The notes: generated by a model from the letters alone, not told the origin. A DNA stretch of 64,000 nucleotides from Doryteuthis pealeii (GCA_023376005.1 CM042141.1:93289635-93353634), one strand, 5' to 3'; shown: positions 1-12,685, counted from the first letter of the stretch. Numbers and translations: made by a program.

Positions 1-454
1 GGAGGGTTTCGATGTGTGGTAAAGAGAGGAGGTGAAAGGAACGGATGGGTTTGATTTGTAGGGTGAAAGCTTCGCTAGATACCAAGGCGAAATATCAATT
101 GAATTTAGTTGTTGTGTTGTTATATCCACTTTTTCCTCTATTTTCAACCACATATAAAGATGATATAAACATGAAAATTCTAGAACACCTACGAGAAAAG
201 GCAAAAGCAAAAAATAACACGAGATACAGCAGCACATTCTATCTTCATTTGTGGATGAAGAATATACATTTCAAATATTTCCAGTCAGAAAAAATCTATT
301 TTAATTATTATGATATTATTATTATAAAAAAATCTACCATTACTTAAAAAAAAAGAAGAAAAAAAAATTGAGTTATGAACAACAATGCTAATTTTGATTA
401 GTAATAGATATTCAGTTTAAAATATTCTAATCAAATTCTTTGGTCATAGTAATA

Positions 455-510
455 TGATAATAATAATGAAATTATTGGGTACAATACTCAGGTGCACCAC
501 AACTCAACAA
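455..510 (-). mobile_element. LINE 3'-tail fragment
   Basis: On the minus strand GTTGAGTTGTGGTGCACCTG, then a TCATTATTATTATC tail. The same tail occurs at about 16755, 17145, 17522 and 44390. Confidence 0.6.
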
Positions 511-949
511 AGGTTCATGCAGAGATGCTGATAGGTACGCATCCTGCATCACCAACACAGTAAAATCCAAAAGGACACAGTAAAATTGTATCCATGCATC
601 CCAGTGTTTTTTTTTCTTCCCCCACCATTTCCAGCTAACAGTAAATACATTTCAATATTTTCTTGGAAACGAATTACACTGTATGGGGTACAAGGTAGGG
701 GTTAGACAGCTTTAGTTGTTCATAGATAAAAACTCTGCAATTTATTAAGAAACTTTAGTTGGGACCCATCACATTTCCCGGGGATTCATGCAAATCAAAT
801 CCGTGTGTCCCACGCTAAATTAAAAAGCTATCAGCATCACTGCTCATTTATAATACATAGAATAATGAACTAATGTCAGGAAAATGAATCCCCAACAATA
901 TATATGTATGTAAGTGTGCATGAGGGTATAAGTAAGTTTCAAGCGTAAG

Positions 950-1196
950 TAAAGTCATCAAGGTGGCCTAAAGTCGGTATCAGCCTATCAGCGAGGGAGT
1001 CTATCCCCTTTTCAATAGCGCTAGACAAAGGAGATGGTTTTTGTGTCTGAGATGGAACGCCACACCTACCATCAGCTCCTTACTTTACCGCACAGTTCCC
1101 TGTGCTACTCATACACTGAGTTGGCGAGGGCCGGTTTCGAACTAGGAACCTTGTGGTTTCTAGCCGAACGCTCTACCGACTGAGCTAACCCGGCCC
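950..1196 (-). mobile_element. tRNA-derived SINE, type 1
   Basis: The 5' head, read on the minus strand, is GGGCCGGGTTAGCTCAGTCG with a TAGAGC A-box end and the B-box GTTCGAAAC. A body about 170 bp long follows. Other copies of the same body are at 15935-16162, 52107-52302 and 58600-58745. The anticodon arm does not pair, so it is a SINE and not a tRNA gene. Confidence 0.85.
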
Positions 1197-1543
1197 TTTG
1201 TTGTCAAATTACAGGAAGCATAGAGGTTTTGAAAGATGCAGTGTTTTAGCAGCCAACAACCGATGCAGGAAGTTTGTTCTATGCTTCAGCAATCTGAACA
1301 TGAAAAATTGTTTCCAAAAGTCATGTGAGCTATGCTGTTTTCTGACTTTCTGGCATGTCCACGTGTGTTCTTGCGCCAGTGCACTATCAGTAACTGCTTT
1401 TGAAAGTATATACACTTGTATCAATGCACAAGAAAATTGTACAGTGTATTAATATGGAATCTGTGAACAAACACATTTTTGGAACCTGTAATTATTTACT
1501 GAAATCCAGTTATATCACCTGTACATTTAATCTTAAGTAAATT

Positions 1544-1618
<75 letters not shown>

Positions 1619-3399
1619 TGAAAACTAGAAATATACAGGTGACGAGGGAAAGAACTTTTAAGAATTTTTAGTTTACTGGTGAAGTTTAATGAAAAATGAT
1701 GCAAGATGTTTTTACAGGTTGGCAGACATTTTATTAAATAGACACGAGGATTATGTCTTTGTGAAGTAAAGAAAATCAGAAATCTTTGCATATCTTAACT
1801 TGTTAACATGACTGCCTTTTGCTAACAAAAGTTTATTTTTCCTTTTTTAAAGAAATAACTAATAAAACAACAAAGGAGTAAGATCTGCAAAGTTGTATTA
1901 GTTATATTAATAATGCAAAGTTTCTTAGCAAAGTCAGTGACCATTTTGACTTAAAGAAAATAATTCAATATGATTAATGACTACTTATGGAGGGAATAGG
2001 TTGAGAAATATATTTGTTGTTTTCTCTTTATAATTTTAGTATTGTGCAAAGTAGAATCTTAAATATTCAGCAAAGAATTGACAGGGATTTTCTCTTCTTC
2101 TTTTTCTTTTAAGTGTTCAATAGAATTTTTTAAAAAACAAAAAACAGACAAATAGTTAATTTCAAAAGTTTAAAATTTCCCAATCAAAATAAAAGTTGCT
2201 ATCTTTAATGAAATGGCTGAACTCTATATTTAAAGTATTATGAAAAATAACCCTTTAGTCCTAAAGAATTAGGGGTTTTAATCCCAAAATGAATCTCCAC
2301 AAAACAAATCAGGAAAATATCTCCAAAAGACAAACCCAACAAAAAAAATCCTAAAAGATAAATTCTCATAATTTACATTGAGAGAATGTGTTTTAATTCT
2401 TTTTTAAAGAACTCTATCCCCCCCCTCCTAACATGGCCTCTTAGTTTTGTAGAGTTGAATTTCCCTGAAGTGAATTTTGTCTGGAGTGTCATCAAAAAGG
2501 AGACCAACCAAAAACTCATTAAAGGCAGCCATCTTGGATGTGATTGCCAACGTAAATGAGAACCATCTCATCTAAAAATACAGTCACTTCCAAGGCCATC
2601 CAAAGGCCAAGGGCAGTTTTATTGAATAACCTTTTTCTGTTTTCATAATTTGAACATATTTACAAGCCCTTGGAAAATTAATTCACCTGGACTATGTCTG
2701 CAGAGTGTCATTGAGAGGGAGACCATCCAGTAACCCCACAATACCAAAAACTCATTGAAGCAGCCATCTTGGATATAATAGCCAACATAGATGAGAACCA
2801 CCTAATTGCATTTTGGCATTAATCACATCAAGAACAGAAATATTTTATATCCTTGTGTATAAAATGAAGTCAGTTGAATATGCATATGTTGGTCTCTTTA
2901 TATTAAACATTAATTACTCAACACACATCCAATCAATAAAGAATATTCATTTTGTTTTCATTTTTGTATATAGAATTAAATCAAATAATTTTACTTTCAA
3001 TTGATTTTAATTAATTTCCAACAAGGTTTAAATACCACTGACATATAACTATCAAGATCAAAATATTCAAGACACTTACATATATAATGCTAATCTATTA
3101 AAAAGTATAAAATTATGTCTGAATAACAATACTGTATTATCTGTGTATACCACACAGTGGCAGATTTTGCCGACTTCTGCAGAGTGTCACAATCATATTG
3201 AGAAGAAATATTATAATAATACACAACTAAATAAAGTTTTTGAATAAATTCATCCAGATGAGATTTGTCTTATTGAGATGACACTAACATATTGACTGTC
3301 ATTTTTAATTAACTAGACTGACTCTTTCTTTTACACAAACTGTATTGAGTCTTGAGTCCAATTGTGTTTTAATATTTTTGAGATGAGGCTTGATAGTTT
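1197..3399. other. Intergenic A+T-rich DNA
   Basis: Beyond the (CA/TG)n array, two related segments (about 2480-2560 and 2700-2790: AGTGTCATCAAAAAGGAGAC and AGTGTCATTGAGAGGGAGAC) form a low-copy repeat. A relative lies near 7225-7300. No gene is recognised. Confidence 0.5.
1544..1618. repeat. (CA)n-(TA)n-(TG)n palindromic microsatellite
   Basis: (AC)n, a short TATATA centre, then (GT)n: self-complementary over about 75 bp. Confidence 0.95.
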
Positions 3400-3634
3400 G
3401 TATTATTTGGATTTTTCAGGCTGTCATTCTCATCTTCATTGTTATATACACAATGTTTTGGCCATTGTGCCCTCTAACCTTCTTCAGGTGTGTCTTGTCA
3501 AACTTGGGAACCTTCTTGTCGAACCCTTCAGTTCAACAAGACACACCTGAAGAAGGTTAGAGGGCACATCAGCCAAAACATTGTGTATGTAACAATGATG
3601 ATAAGAATGACAGTCAGAAAAATCCAAATAATAC
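3400..3634. repeat. Palindromic repeat with 21-bp-unit centre
   Basis: Arms of about 100 bp (3400-3500, 3534-3634) contain TTCTTCAGGTGTGTCTTGT and its inverse. The centre holds 21-bp units of the TTGTCAAACTTGGGAACCTT type. Relatives are at 20065-20263 and 56440-56610. Confidence 0.8.
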
Positions 3635-4662
3635 TGTTTAAATATGTTTTATAAAACATGAATACTTTAGTCTTCATCATAATCCCCCCCCCAAAAAAAA
3701 AACAACTATAAGACTAATTTTCCATCAAACAAAGAAAACAAACCAAACGATATTACATCATCATATCCAGATGAAATATAATAGGGCATGACTAAATAGA
3801 TTTTTTGAATAAATTTGTCAAGATGAGGTTGTCTTGGGATATTTTCCAGATTCATTTTGTTGGAATTCATCTAGTTGGGATGACACCAAATTGAGGGTTG
3901 TAGACAAATTTTGTATTTTATATAATAAATGATTATACAATATTTTTAGATATAAATATTATAATATATAATAATAGTAATCTCATACTGGAACATGAAG
4001 AAATGTAGAAAAAATTTAAAAATGGGAATAAATGCAGCAGTTAGGAAATTCTAATTTTACAATCATAAATAGATAAGCAAAAATCCTTTTATACTGTTTT
4101 TTTTTTTTTTTTTAAAGAAATATATCATTCGTTATGATGACATGGATCAATATGGTGACTTAATTCAATGGGGTGACTGGGTACATTGTTTTGGGGTTTT
4201 TTTCATCATCCGTTTTTCATATTTAATTTCCACATAGCGACATTTTTTTTTTCATGGAAGCAGCAATGAAAATTAAATTTGTTATTTTCATGTGTTGCTT
4301 CATGTAGAGCTCTTTCTGAGGATAAAATCAAATGATATTGATCATGAATTAATTATTTCAAAGACACTTAAATGTCAAAATAAATTTGTTTGAAATAAGT
4401 TTTTAAAGTTTTGTTTTTTTTTTTAATATTTAAATTAGAAAAAAAAAACCTTGAATAAATTTACTATTTTAATTTCCGGCCTTTTTAACACATTCAATTC
4501 AATATGATCCATCCATGGATCGTGCTATTTCTAGAAGTATCGACCCACCAGTGGGCCAATTTGCAGCACTAACAAAAACAGCTTGATCCACTGATGGATT
4601 TTTATCCACTTGTGTATAAAATGAAGCCAGTTGAACTTTTAAACTTCATATGATGAATGGTT

Positions 4663-4840
4663 ACAGACAGTTTCTCTCACCTATGCGATCTTCAGACCAA
4701 GCGTTGGCCTAAAGACCACATAGGCAAGAAACTGTCAGTAAGCAGTTGCTGTTAACTTTATGTCCATGCTACTTAGATATAAATGCTCTATCCATGATAT
4801 TGAGCACTGTTTACTTATAAATATAGTACCCATATTATCT
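4663..4840. mobile_element. Repeat G with internal hairpin
   Basis: GACAGTTTCTCTCACCTATG pairs with CATAGGCAAGAAACTGTC (4671-4737). It continues ATATTGAGCACTGTTTACTT. Relatives are at 12826-12985 and 62745-62920. Confidence 0.65.
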
Positions 4841-5574
4841 ATATAATATTCCAGATACTTACATATATATTGCTAATCTAGTAAAAAGTATAAAATTATG
4901 TCTGAATTATATAATAAGACTGTATTCTTCTGTGTATACTGAACAGAGTCAGATTTTCCTGATATCTGCTGAGCATCACCATCATATTCAGATGAAATAT
5001 TAAAATTGGGCACAACTAAATAAAGTTTTTGAATAAATTCATCCAGATGAGATTTGTCTTGTTGGGATCATACCAACAAATTGAAAGTCACTTTTAATTT
5101 TAACCAGATCAACTCTTTCTTTTAAATAAACAGTCTTGAGTTGATATGCCATTAAACAAAAAAAATATTGGGTCGGTTCGCACTTACGGAAAACATAGCA
5201 TGATCCACCAGCAGTGAATCGTATTGCATTGAACGTGTTTTAAAATACAAGCCTGACAGTTGCAATGTGAAATAAAGAGCAGAGCATTTTTAAAGGCTTC
5301 CAGCCGGATCAAATATTATATTTTAAACAAAAAATGTTTTTTAAAGATTAATCAAAAGTATAAGTTCTAAAACCACCATTGTTTAATGGCTATACAAGGC
5401 AGGAAAGTCAAAATAGATTTGGAATGCCATTTCTCTATTCCAGTTGAGACCAACCAACTTAACCACTCAGTGTTCTAGTCTTTTCATCTAATTAGATAAT
5501 AAAAAAAATATTGGATTAAATAGTTGTAAGAAAAAATGTTAACTGCGCACATTGATTGAAAATCTTTCAAAGGA

Positions 5575-5577
<3 letters not shown>

Positions 5578-5627
<50 letters not shown>

Positions 5628-5815
5628 TACATAATAAAGTAAGCCTATTGAGTTAGAGACTAGCTACGGCAACTCTCACAGTATTTTTTTCTTTTGGCCT
5701 TTATAATTGTGACGACTGATTATTTTCAAGTGGTGCATATGATTTGGTCTTTTCCTTTTTTTGTGTATTTTTTTCTCCATAGTGTCAGGAGTTTTTTACA
5801 CTGTCATAGTTTAGA

Positions 5816-5868
<53 letters not shown>
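5578..5868. repeat. Two (TA)n tracts
   Basis: Tracts at 5578-5625 and 5819-5868. Other long TA tracts are at 6490-6540, 12689-12720, 26623-26648, 32567-32586, 32842-32861, 36844-36878, 38237-38277, 50142-50180 and 58888-58924. Confidence 0.95.
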
Positions 5869-5870
<2 letters not shown>

Positions 5871-6486
5871 TGACATGATTGGATGACCAATATATTTCTT
5901 GTCAGCATCAATTTAAACATTTTTGTTTGTTTTTGTTTTAATTCTGACAGGAAAAAAAAAAACAATCTATGAAAAAGTGATGTACTTCATCCAACTTTCA
6001 AGTAATTCTTATAATAGATTTTTTGTTTAAAAAAAAATTTGTATCCTGTCTCTTTTTTTTTTTGTTCATAATAAAAAGAAGCCAAAAAAATTCTTCCTCA
6101 AAAATGAGATTTACAAAGAATGATTTTTAGGGACTGAAGATTTTTTTTTTTCAAGGAAGAAGCTCTACATTTGGCCACATTCAAGGGATATCTTTTTTTT
6201 TTTTAAGTGCAAAACGAAATTTGCAAAAAATTTTCGAAACAGACAAACTATTTCTGATGGTCCCCAATTCATCTTTATGAAGAAGAAGAAAAAAAAAAGG
6301 GTTTATTTTGAGAAAAGATAAAAGAAAATTCCTTTTTTTTTTCTTTTTTCTTTTACATTTTTCACCTGGTGATATCATTTGGATATGCTCCTCCTTCTGT
6401 GACAAAAATCGCATTGCTTAAACATCTGGGGGGAGAAAAAAAATAAAATAAAGATTCAAAGTATTTTTATTGAAAAGAAATAGAAA

Positions 6487-6541
<55 letters not shown>

Positions 6542-6684
6542 AGACATAGCAGATAGAAACATACATCAATAAGTTCATATCTTAATGATGAAAAAAAAAA
6601 TTTTACTCGAATATCTATTTTTCAACATAATCTCCTTTCTTGCCAATGAACTTGATCCAGTAGTGAGTACTAAACAAACTGGGA

Positions 6685-6733
6685 AAAATAGATAGATAGA
6701 TAGATAGATACAAAACATATATAGATAGCCCAC

Positions 6734-6768
<35 letters not shown>

Positions 6769-6867
6769 ATATAATAGATAGATAGATAGATAGATAGGCA
6801 TAAACATACCAAGATAGATAGCTAGCTAGAGAGAGAGAGATTGAGAAAAAGAAACATAGATAGATAG

Positions 6868-6928
<61 letters not shown>

Positions 6929-6930
6929 CT

Positions 6931-6965
<35 letters not shown>

Positions 6966-7035
6966 GCATAAACATACTGAGATAGCTAGCTAGCTAGAGA
7001 GAGAGATTGGGGAAGAGATAGATAGATATAGATAG

Positions 7036-7066
<31 letters not shown>

Positions 7067-7072
7067 GATAGA
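6685..7072. repeat. Compound GATA / GA microsatellite
   Basis: Alternating blocks of (GATA)n and (GA)n, separated by a repeated spacer GGCATAAACATAC (about 6796 and 6964), so parts of the array were duplicated as larger units. Confidence 0.95.
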
Positions 7073-7315
7073 TATCCCAACAAGATGAATCCCAAAAAGA
7101 CGAATCCCAACCTAAGAAGATGAATTCTCATAATTTGAATTTGAAAATATTTTAAAGATTTTTTAAGAACTCTGTACCGCCCCCCCCCATGACCACTTAG
7201 CTCTCTGGATTTGAATTCCCCTGGATTACTATGGATTGGAGTACCATCAAGAGAGAGACACCAACCAGTCGTCCCACAATACCAAGAACTCCATTAAATG
7301 TTAATTATAGAGGAT

Positions 7316-7578
7316 GCATTTACCCAGCAACAAGTAGGATATGACACAAGGTCAACTTTAAAGCAGAGTATAGCTGGTTTGAATTCAGAGTTTTCCTTCT
7401 CCTCAACTGGTTGCCATACGAAGATTAAAGAGCTCAGTCTGCCTTATTATTTACCCATAGCTGGAGAGAGAATAGATTCATACCATTCCCAAGTGTATTA
7501 GCACTATGTGAAACACAAACTAAGATTTGAACTCAGGTCACCAGGTCCATGATAACCATTACACACCAAGTGCCTCCA
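7316..7578 (-). mobile_element. tRNA-derived SINE, type 2
   Basis: Type 2 has the head GGAGGCACATGGTGTAATGG (A-box), B-box GAGTTCAAATCC, then GTTTGCATTTCACATAGCGC and an end GGGGTTGGTAAATATA; full length is about 300 bp. This copy is minus strand and nearly complete. Confidence 0.85.
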
Positions 7579-7716
7579 TATTTATCAATTAGAAAGTACT
7601 TCCCCTTATTCATTTGTTTATTTTTGTAATTAATTAGAATATAAGTTCTATAAATAGGATGTTACTGAACACTGCACGTGTTGCTTTTTTAAAAATTTAT
7701 TTCAAATACAGTGGTA

Positions 7717-8980
7717 ACACATCACTCAATAAGTCCCGGGCCAGACATATAGATGGCACCACTAATTAAAAAATCCATATGATTTTTATAAAGTACTAAC
7801 CGTCAAATGTCACGTGTCAAAAATTGAGCCAAAATCAGATTATTAGTTTACAAATTACAGTTATTTAAGTGAAGCTACTGTTGCAAATTTTCAAAATAAT
7901 GGAAAAATCTGAATTTCCTGTGTTGATAAAGCATTGCTTTCTGAAGGGAAAAAATACTGTTCAAGCAAAGCAATGGCTTGATAAGTGTTATTCAGACTCT
8001 GCTCCATTAGAAACAATGGTTAAGAGGTGGTAGGCTGACTTTAAACGCAATCGTACAGAAACAAATGATGCTGAACACTCAGGTCACCCAAAGTCAGCAG
8101 TTGTCCCGGAAAACACCAAAAAACTCCACAAACTCCATAAATTTTGACCGAGCAAATAAACATTTGTCAATGAGAAAGCTGTGTTCAAAGTGGGTGCCGC
8201 GTTTGCTCACAGTCAATCAAAAACAACAATGCGTTGACGATTTACAGCATTGTTTGCAACTGTTTTAACGCAACAAAAAGGAGTTTTTGCATAAATATGT
8301 GACAAATGATGAAACATGGATCCACCACTTCACTCTGGAGTCAAATCAGCAGTCAGCTGAGTGGACAGCAGCAGGTGAAAGCCGTCAAAGCGACCAAAGA
8401 CTCAAACATCAGCAGGCAAGGTTTTGGCCTCCATATTTTGGGATGCACAAGGTATTTTGGGATGCACAAGGTATTTTGGGATGCACAAGGTATTTTGTTC
8501 ATCGATTACCTTGAGAAAGGAAGAACCATCAATAGAGAGCGACTATTATATAGTATTATTGGTACATTTGAAGGAAGAAATCGCCAACAAACAGTCACAA
8601 ATGAACAAGAAAAAAGTGTTGTTTCACCAAGACAATACACAAGTCTATCACAACGATGGCAAAACTACATGAATTGCACTTCGAATTGCCTCTGCACCCA
8701 CCCTATTCTCCAGATCTGGCCCCCAGCGACTACTGGCTGTTTGCAGACCTCAATAGAATGCTCCAGGGAAAGAGATTTGGCTCCAATGATGAAGTGATAT
8801 CGGAAACTGAGGTGTATTTTGAGGCCAAAAATAAATCGTTGTACAAAAAAGGCATCGAATTGTTAGAGAAGCATTGGAATCAGTGTATCACCCTAGAAGA
8901 AAACTATGTTGATGAATAAAGTCGAATTTTGTCTAAAAGTTGTTTTATTAGTTAGGCCCAGGACTTATTGAGTGATGTGT
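7717..8980 (+). pseudogene. Decayed mariner transposon with transposase pseudogene
   Basis: About 1.26 kb, with termini ACACATCACTCAATAAGTCC repeated in inverted form (ending at 8980) and TA on both sides (7715-7716, 8981-8982). The transposase frame starts at ATG 7899. It keeps mariner hallmarks in order: KWVPRLLTVNQKQQ, DETWIHHFTLESNQQSAEWT, FIDYLEKG, LFHQDNTQ and YSPDLAPSDYWLF, the D34D catalytic-triad region. It is broken by a TAG after MVKRW (near 8030), loss of the middle N-terminal part and several frameshifts, one caused by a 19-bp triplication at 8440-8496. The product cannot be functional. Confidence 0.93.
8440..8496 (+). repeat. 19-bp triplication in the transposase
   Basis: Three exact copies of GGGATGCACAAGGTATTTT. 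Normal mariners have one copy here (FWDA-GILFIDY), so two extra units add 38 bp and shift the frame. Confidence 0.95.
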
Positions 8981-9437
8981 TACCTTCACTTACAAGTGCC
9001 CTAACTTATGAGTTTTCCAAGTTACAAGTTGTCACTCAGTCGATTTTTTGCTTTGTGTTGAAAATAAGGTAACATTATGCAATACAGTACTATTTTTTCT
9101 TATTCAAAATAATGTACAAAAACATTAGGATGTTTTTTTGGGGGGCGGGGGGAGACAAATTAATAGCATTTCAATTTATTTCAATGGGGAAAATTGATTT
9201 GATATACGAGGAAATTGAGTTATGAACAGAACGAATTAAACTCATAAGTAAAAGTACCACTGTATTTACATATTCACATTTTATATCTGGTGGCTAGTCT
9301 CTTCAAATCTCCAGCACCTTACTCAGTATCACTGCAGACCCCAAATTTTTTTTTTTTTTCTTCATTAAGGTTAAAAGTTTTCATGCCAACCCAATATTCT
9401 TTCATTTTAGAACCAAAAAAAAGGGGATTTTTCTTAC

Positions 9438-9746
9438 CTCCGGTATTCCCATCTTGTTCCTCGGATAACAATAATTCTTTATTCTCTCTTTTCTTGCATT
9501 TGATAGTTGGACATTGGCACAACCATCGGAAAAAGACAAAGTTGTAAAAAGCACTGAATCCAAGAATGAGCAAGACAACTCCAACAGGTGTGTAGTTCAT
9601 CTCTGGCACCCAACGTCTTTGTGGCGTCAGAATAAACCAAACAAATACAGTGCAGAAACATTCAAACACAATACGAGTCGTTGCATTCCACTGGCGAGTG
9701 AGACTGACCCCAGCAAATCGGAAGAGAGCAAAACATATCACAGTAC
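9438..9746 (-). CDS. SLC35F6: SLC35F6-like exon 7 (last recognised)
   Basis: One hundred and two full codons: TVICFALFRFAGVSLTRQWN, then NATTRIVFECF, LTPQRRWVPE, LLILGFSAFYNFVFFRWL and a polar tail ending LLLSEEQDGNTG. It aligns with human FFNFAGISVTKELSATTRMVLD and the tail EESEQERLLGG. Acceptor TTTTCAG. A strong donor, GGAG/GTAAGA, lies at 9437-9436. Without splicing the frame runs on to a stop at 9319, adding 39 lysine-rich residues unlike the family, so I end the exon at the donor. The terminal exon is not firmly found; a candidate acceptor after a pyrimidine tract near 6426 would give Asp-Val-stop. Confidence 0.85.
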
Positions 9747-12685
9747 CTGAAAAGAACAACAGAAAAAGAAAAAGGATTTTCATTAGTATTCCAGCCAATA
9801 CCTTATTGACTTTAGTAAGAGAGTATGTATAGCATCAATTGCTGCAGATTCGGTGAAAAAGAAAATAGACCAATATTCTTTCAAAGTTTTTTACCTAAAT
9901 AAGTAAATATTTAATTTTTTTATTGTTTCAGATGAATTCATTATTTACTCATCCTTGTCTGTCTACACTCCTCTCCTTTCTGTTTAGACCCATCCCTGTC
10001 CATCAGACTCATAGGGTGAAACCCACCTAGCAACAGGGTAACAATCTTTAGACCACCTGGGACCCACATCATCAAATTGGTGGTTTCTTCAAGACTTTGC
10101 CAGTTTACCCAAATCCATTGTACAACCCAGATACGTAATTGCAACTCTTGAAAGAGATATTCTCATAATTTTATTTTATCTTCATTCTATCAAAGATGAT
10201 TCAACTCGTCTTTAGTTTTTCCTTTTCTTCTTTCTCTTCCTTCGTTTATTTGTTTAATAATATCTCACTTTTATGTAATACTTACTGTCTCTCGTTTTCT
10301 TTGTTTTTATCTTTTTGTTTATATTCTTTTGTCACCATTTGGTTAAACTATTTCCCAATTATTTCACACAAGTCAAAAGACAGAATAATCATATTTGTTG
10401 TTTCAGCTTACTTACTTAACTCTTTGCCTACCAAATTGGCTTTACAAAATTTTCTTGCTATTTTTTACCTGTATGACATCAAAGTTCACTATCTATTTAC
10501 TGCAGAACTTATTCTATTCAAATAAAGTCATATTATTATTGTAATCTGAGTCCTTCTACTGAATTATAATGAACTATCAGTTTTTATACTTTTCTTGGGC
10601 AATGGTAGAAGAGCCATGGTGAGCGGCTTAAAGTAGGCAAAGAGTTAATATCATAGTTGTTGTTTCAATTGAATTTGTTACTTAAGTTCTTGAAAGATGT
10701 CATTGACATAATTAACTTAATAATGCAAATAAAAATGATTATTCACTTGTAGAGATTACATTCCTTACTTACGATGATTCTCCTATTTGACACTAGGGGG
10801 ACATAGCTACTAGGTGGTAGGATTGGCAGCATTATAAAAGTGGAAGCTGCAAAGTCAAAAGACTGGGCTCTTTAACCTTGGTTAGGCAACCAGTCTAGGA
10901 GAAGGAAAACTCTGAATTCAAACCTGCTAAACTCTGCTGGAAGTTGTCACTACTAGAATAGGCTCTGTCTAATTAGTGATCTATTTGAAAAAAAAAAGAA
11001 AAAAAAAGTTGGATAGGTTTTACACGTTCAACCCTTGTTGGGTTATTTTATATTGAAGACATTTTGTTTTATCCATTCTTTTTGGGTATTCAATGTTTGT
11101 TTTTTTTAAAACACAATTTTTTTTTAAACACACTTTTTAATACTCATTTTTTTATCTATTTAACCCATAGATAATACCCTAACAGGTACTGCCAGTCTGG
11201 ATCAGAGTGGACCTGGGAGTAATGGCGATAAAGGGGTACATCACATTTCCCAGAGTTCCAGAATTGGAACTTCACTACTAGATGCAGTTTAATGTCATAC
11301 CCAGGACACTAAGACCCTCAACCACTGCCTTCTAGCACATATATGATAAAAAGGGTTGGGGGTTGCCATAAGGGCAATAGGGTTGAGACAATCATAAAGG
11401 TGCTAGGGCTTGACGTGACCACCTGATTGATCGGTTGGGCCTCTCCAACTGCTTGTCCAGCTCAAGTAAGGGCCAAAAGTGGACTGCTCATCCACCAGGA
11501 TTCCATCCTTAAGCATCATGGGTTGCCACCCACAGCCAACAAGTGGCCCCATTGAGGGGATCTTACCCCTCTGCAGAGGTGCAGTGGGTGTATTCTAAAG
11601 CTCCAGACAACAGGCTAGACTTTACACTTTCCTTTTCTACCAGCTAAATATGAAGAACTCAACACTTTTTCTACTAAAGACCGTTAAGTTTCTGACCGCC
11701 ATCTTGGCCAGTTGAAAAGGGCTTAAAGTAAGTAAGTCCTGAGTTATGGAATCCTTTGGTAAGCGTATAAGTCCTATCCTGCGTAGTGTTAAAGGTCTAG
11801 TGATATAATCCTATGAGGTCCGTCGTCCACGAAGGTTCAAAGCAATGTGCGTAGGTATGACTAGAACAGCCAGTATAAATAACAATATCAGCAGCAGAGT
11901 ACTGCCAGTGATTGGCCAAGAGTATGCGTCACATGATTATCGCTGAGTCTATAAGTAAAATGGGCTTTTACACACACCTTATATACAAAAATCTCAACAA
12001 AGACTCCTTTTTATATTAGGACATTTCGCTCATACAACTCTCTATAAGCTCTTCCTTGTATCTCATGTCATGTTTGTATTTCTCAATAAAATATTCTCAT
12101 TATTCTACTTCATTGTGAATTGTTCTCATATCTATTCTGTATGAGGAAAAATAAACAACCAACTATCATTCTTCTACACAAACTTTTTTGGCTTTAAATT
12201 TTGTTTAGAATGTTATACTTAAAGGTTATTAATTGTAAAGAGACATTTGTAAGAATTCACTTGACATTTCAGCTTTGAAATGTGAAGCATTTAATTTAAT
12301 CTTTAATTGTTGTTATTATCTTTTATTTTCTATGTATTTATTCATTTTTATTTTTAAATTATTTTTATTAATCTTTTTTTAATTTTTTAACTATTATTTA
12401 CTTTTTTATTAAATCTTTTATTTCATTAGATCATTTTTATCAAAATCTTTTTCCACCAGAAAAGATCATTACAGTATCATTTGTTTTTTCTAGCATATTT
12501 TACAGAACAAAATACTGATATATATTTGAAAGTACTTATCTATAATTAAAAAAAGTTTGAGCAATTTTAACCTTGATTCACATTGAAGGCATCTTACTGA
12601 CTAGCAGACAAAAAGTTTACAAAAAGAAGTCCTTGTCTATTGTATTTAATGAAATATGTCTTAAAGAAAATTTAGTACCTTAATA

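Larger units (their letters stand above)
3635..7315. other. Intergenic A+T-rich DNA
   Basis: Holds repeat G, TA tracts, the GATA array and T-rich runs. GATGAGATTTGTCTTGTTGG-type segments repeat at about 3255, 3820 and 5050. The only gene-related signal is a minus-strand acceptor-like C/T tract near 6426-6440. Confidence 0.5.
7709..9262. mobile_element. TA-flanked MITE interrupted by the mariner
   Basis: Termini CAGTGGTAC at 7709 and its complement ending at 9262, each bordered by TA. Removing the mariner plus one TA leaves roughly 290 bp. Its left end reads CAGTGGTACCTTCACTTA, matching the inverted right end CAGTGGTACTTTTACTTA. This is therefore a non-autonomous Tc1/mariner-type element that served as the mariner's target. 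Confidence 0.75.

Noticed and set aside
1128..1196. Functional tRNA gene on the minus strand
   Set aside because: A- and B-boxes are present but the anticodon stem does not pair, and the SINE body follows as in three other copies.
6181..6812. Minus-strand frames rich in Lys or Ser-Leu-Tyr
   Set aside because: They come from A/T runs and GATA/GA repeats.
9319..9437. Extension of SLC35F6-like exon 7 to the downstream stop
   Set aside because: Low-complexity lysine-rich tail unlike the family, with a strong splice donor exactly where similarity stops.
10196..10525. 109-residue hydrophobic plus-strand protein
   Set aside because: T-rich low complexity in an intron, no family motifs.
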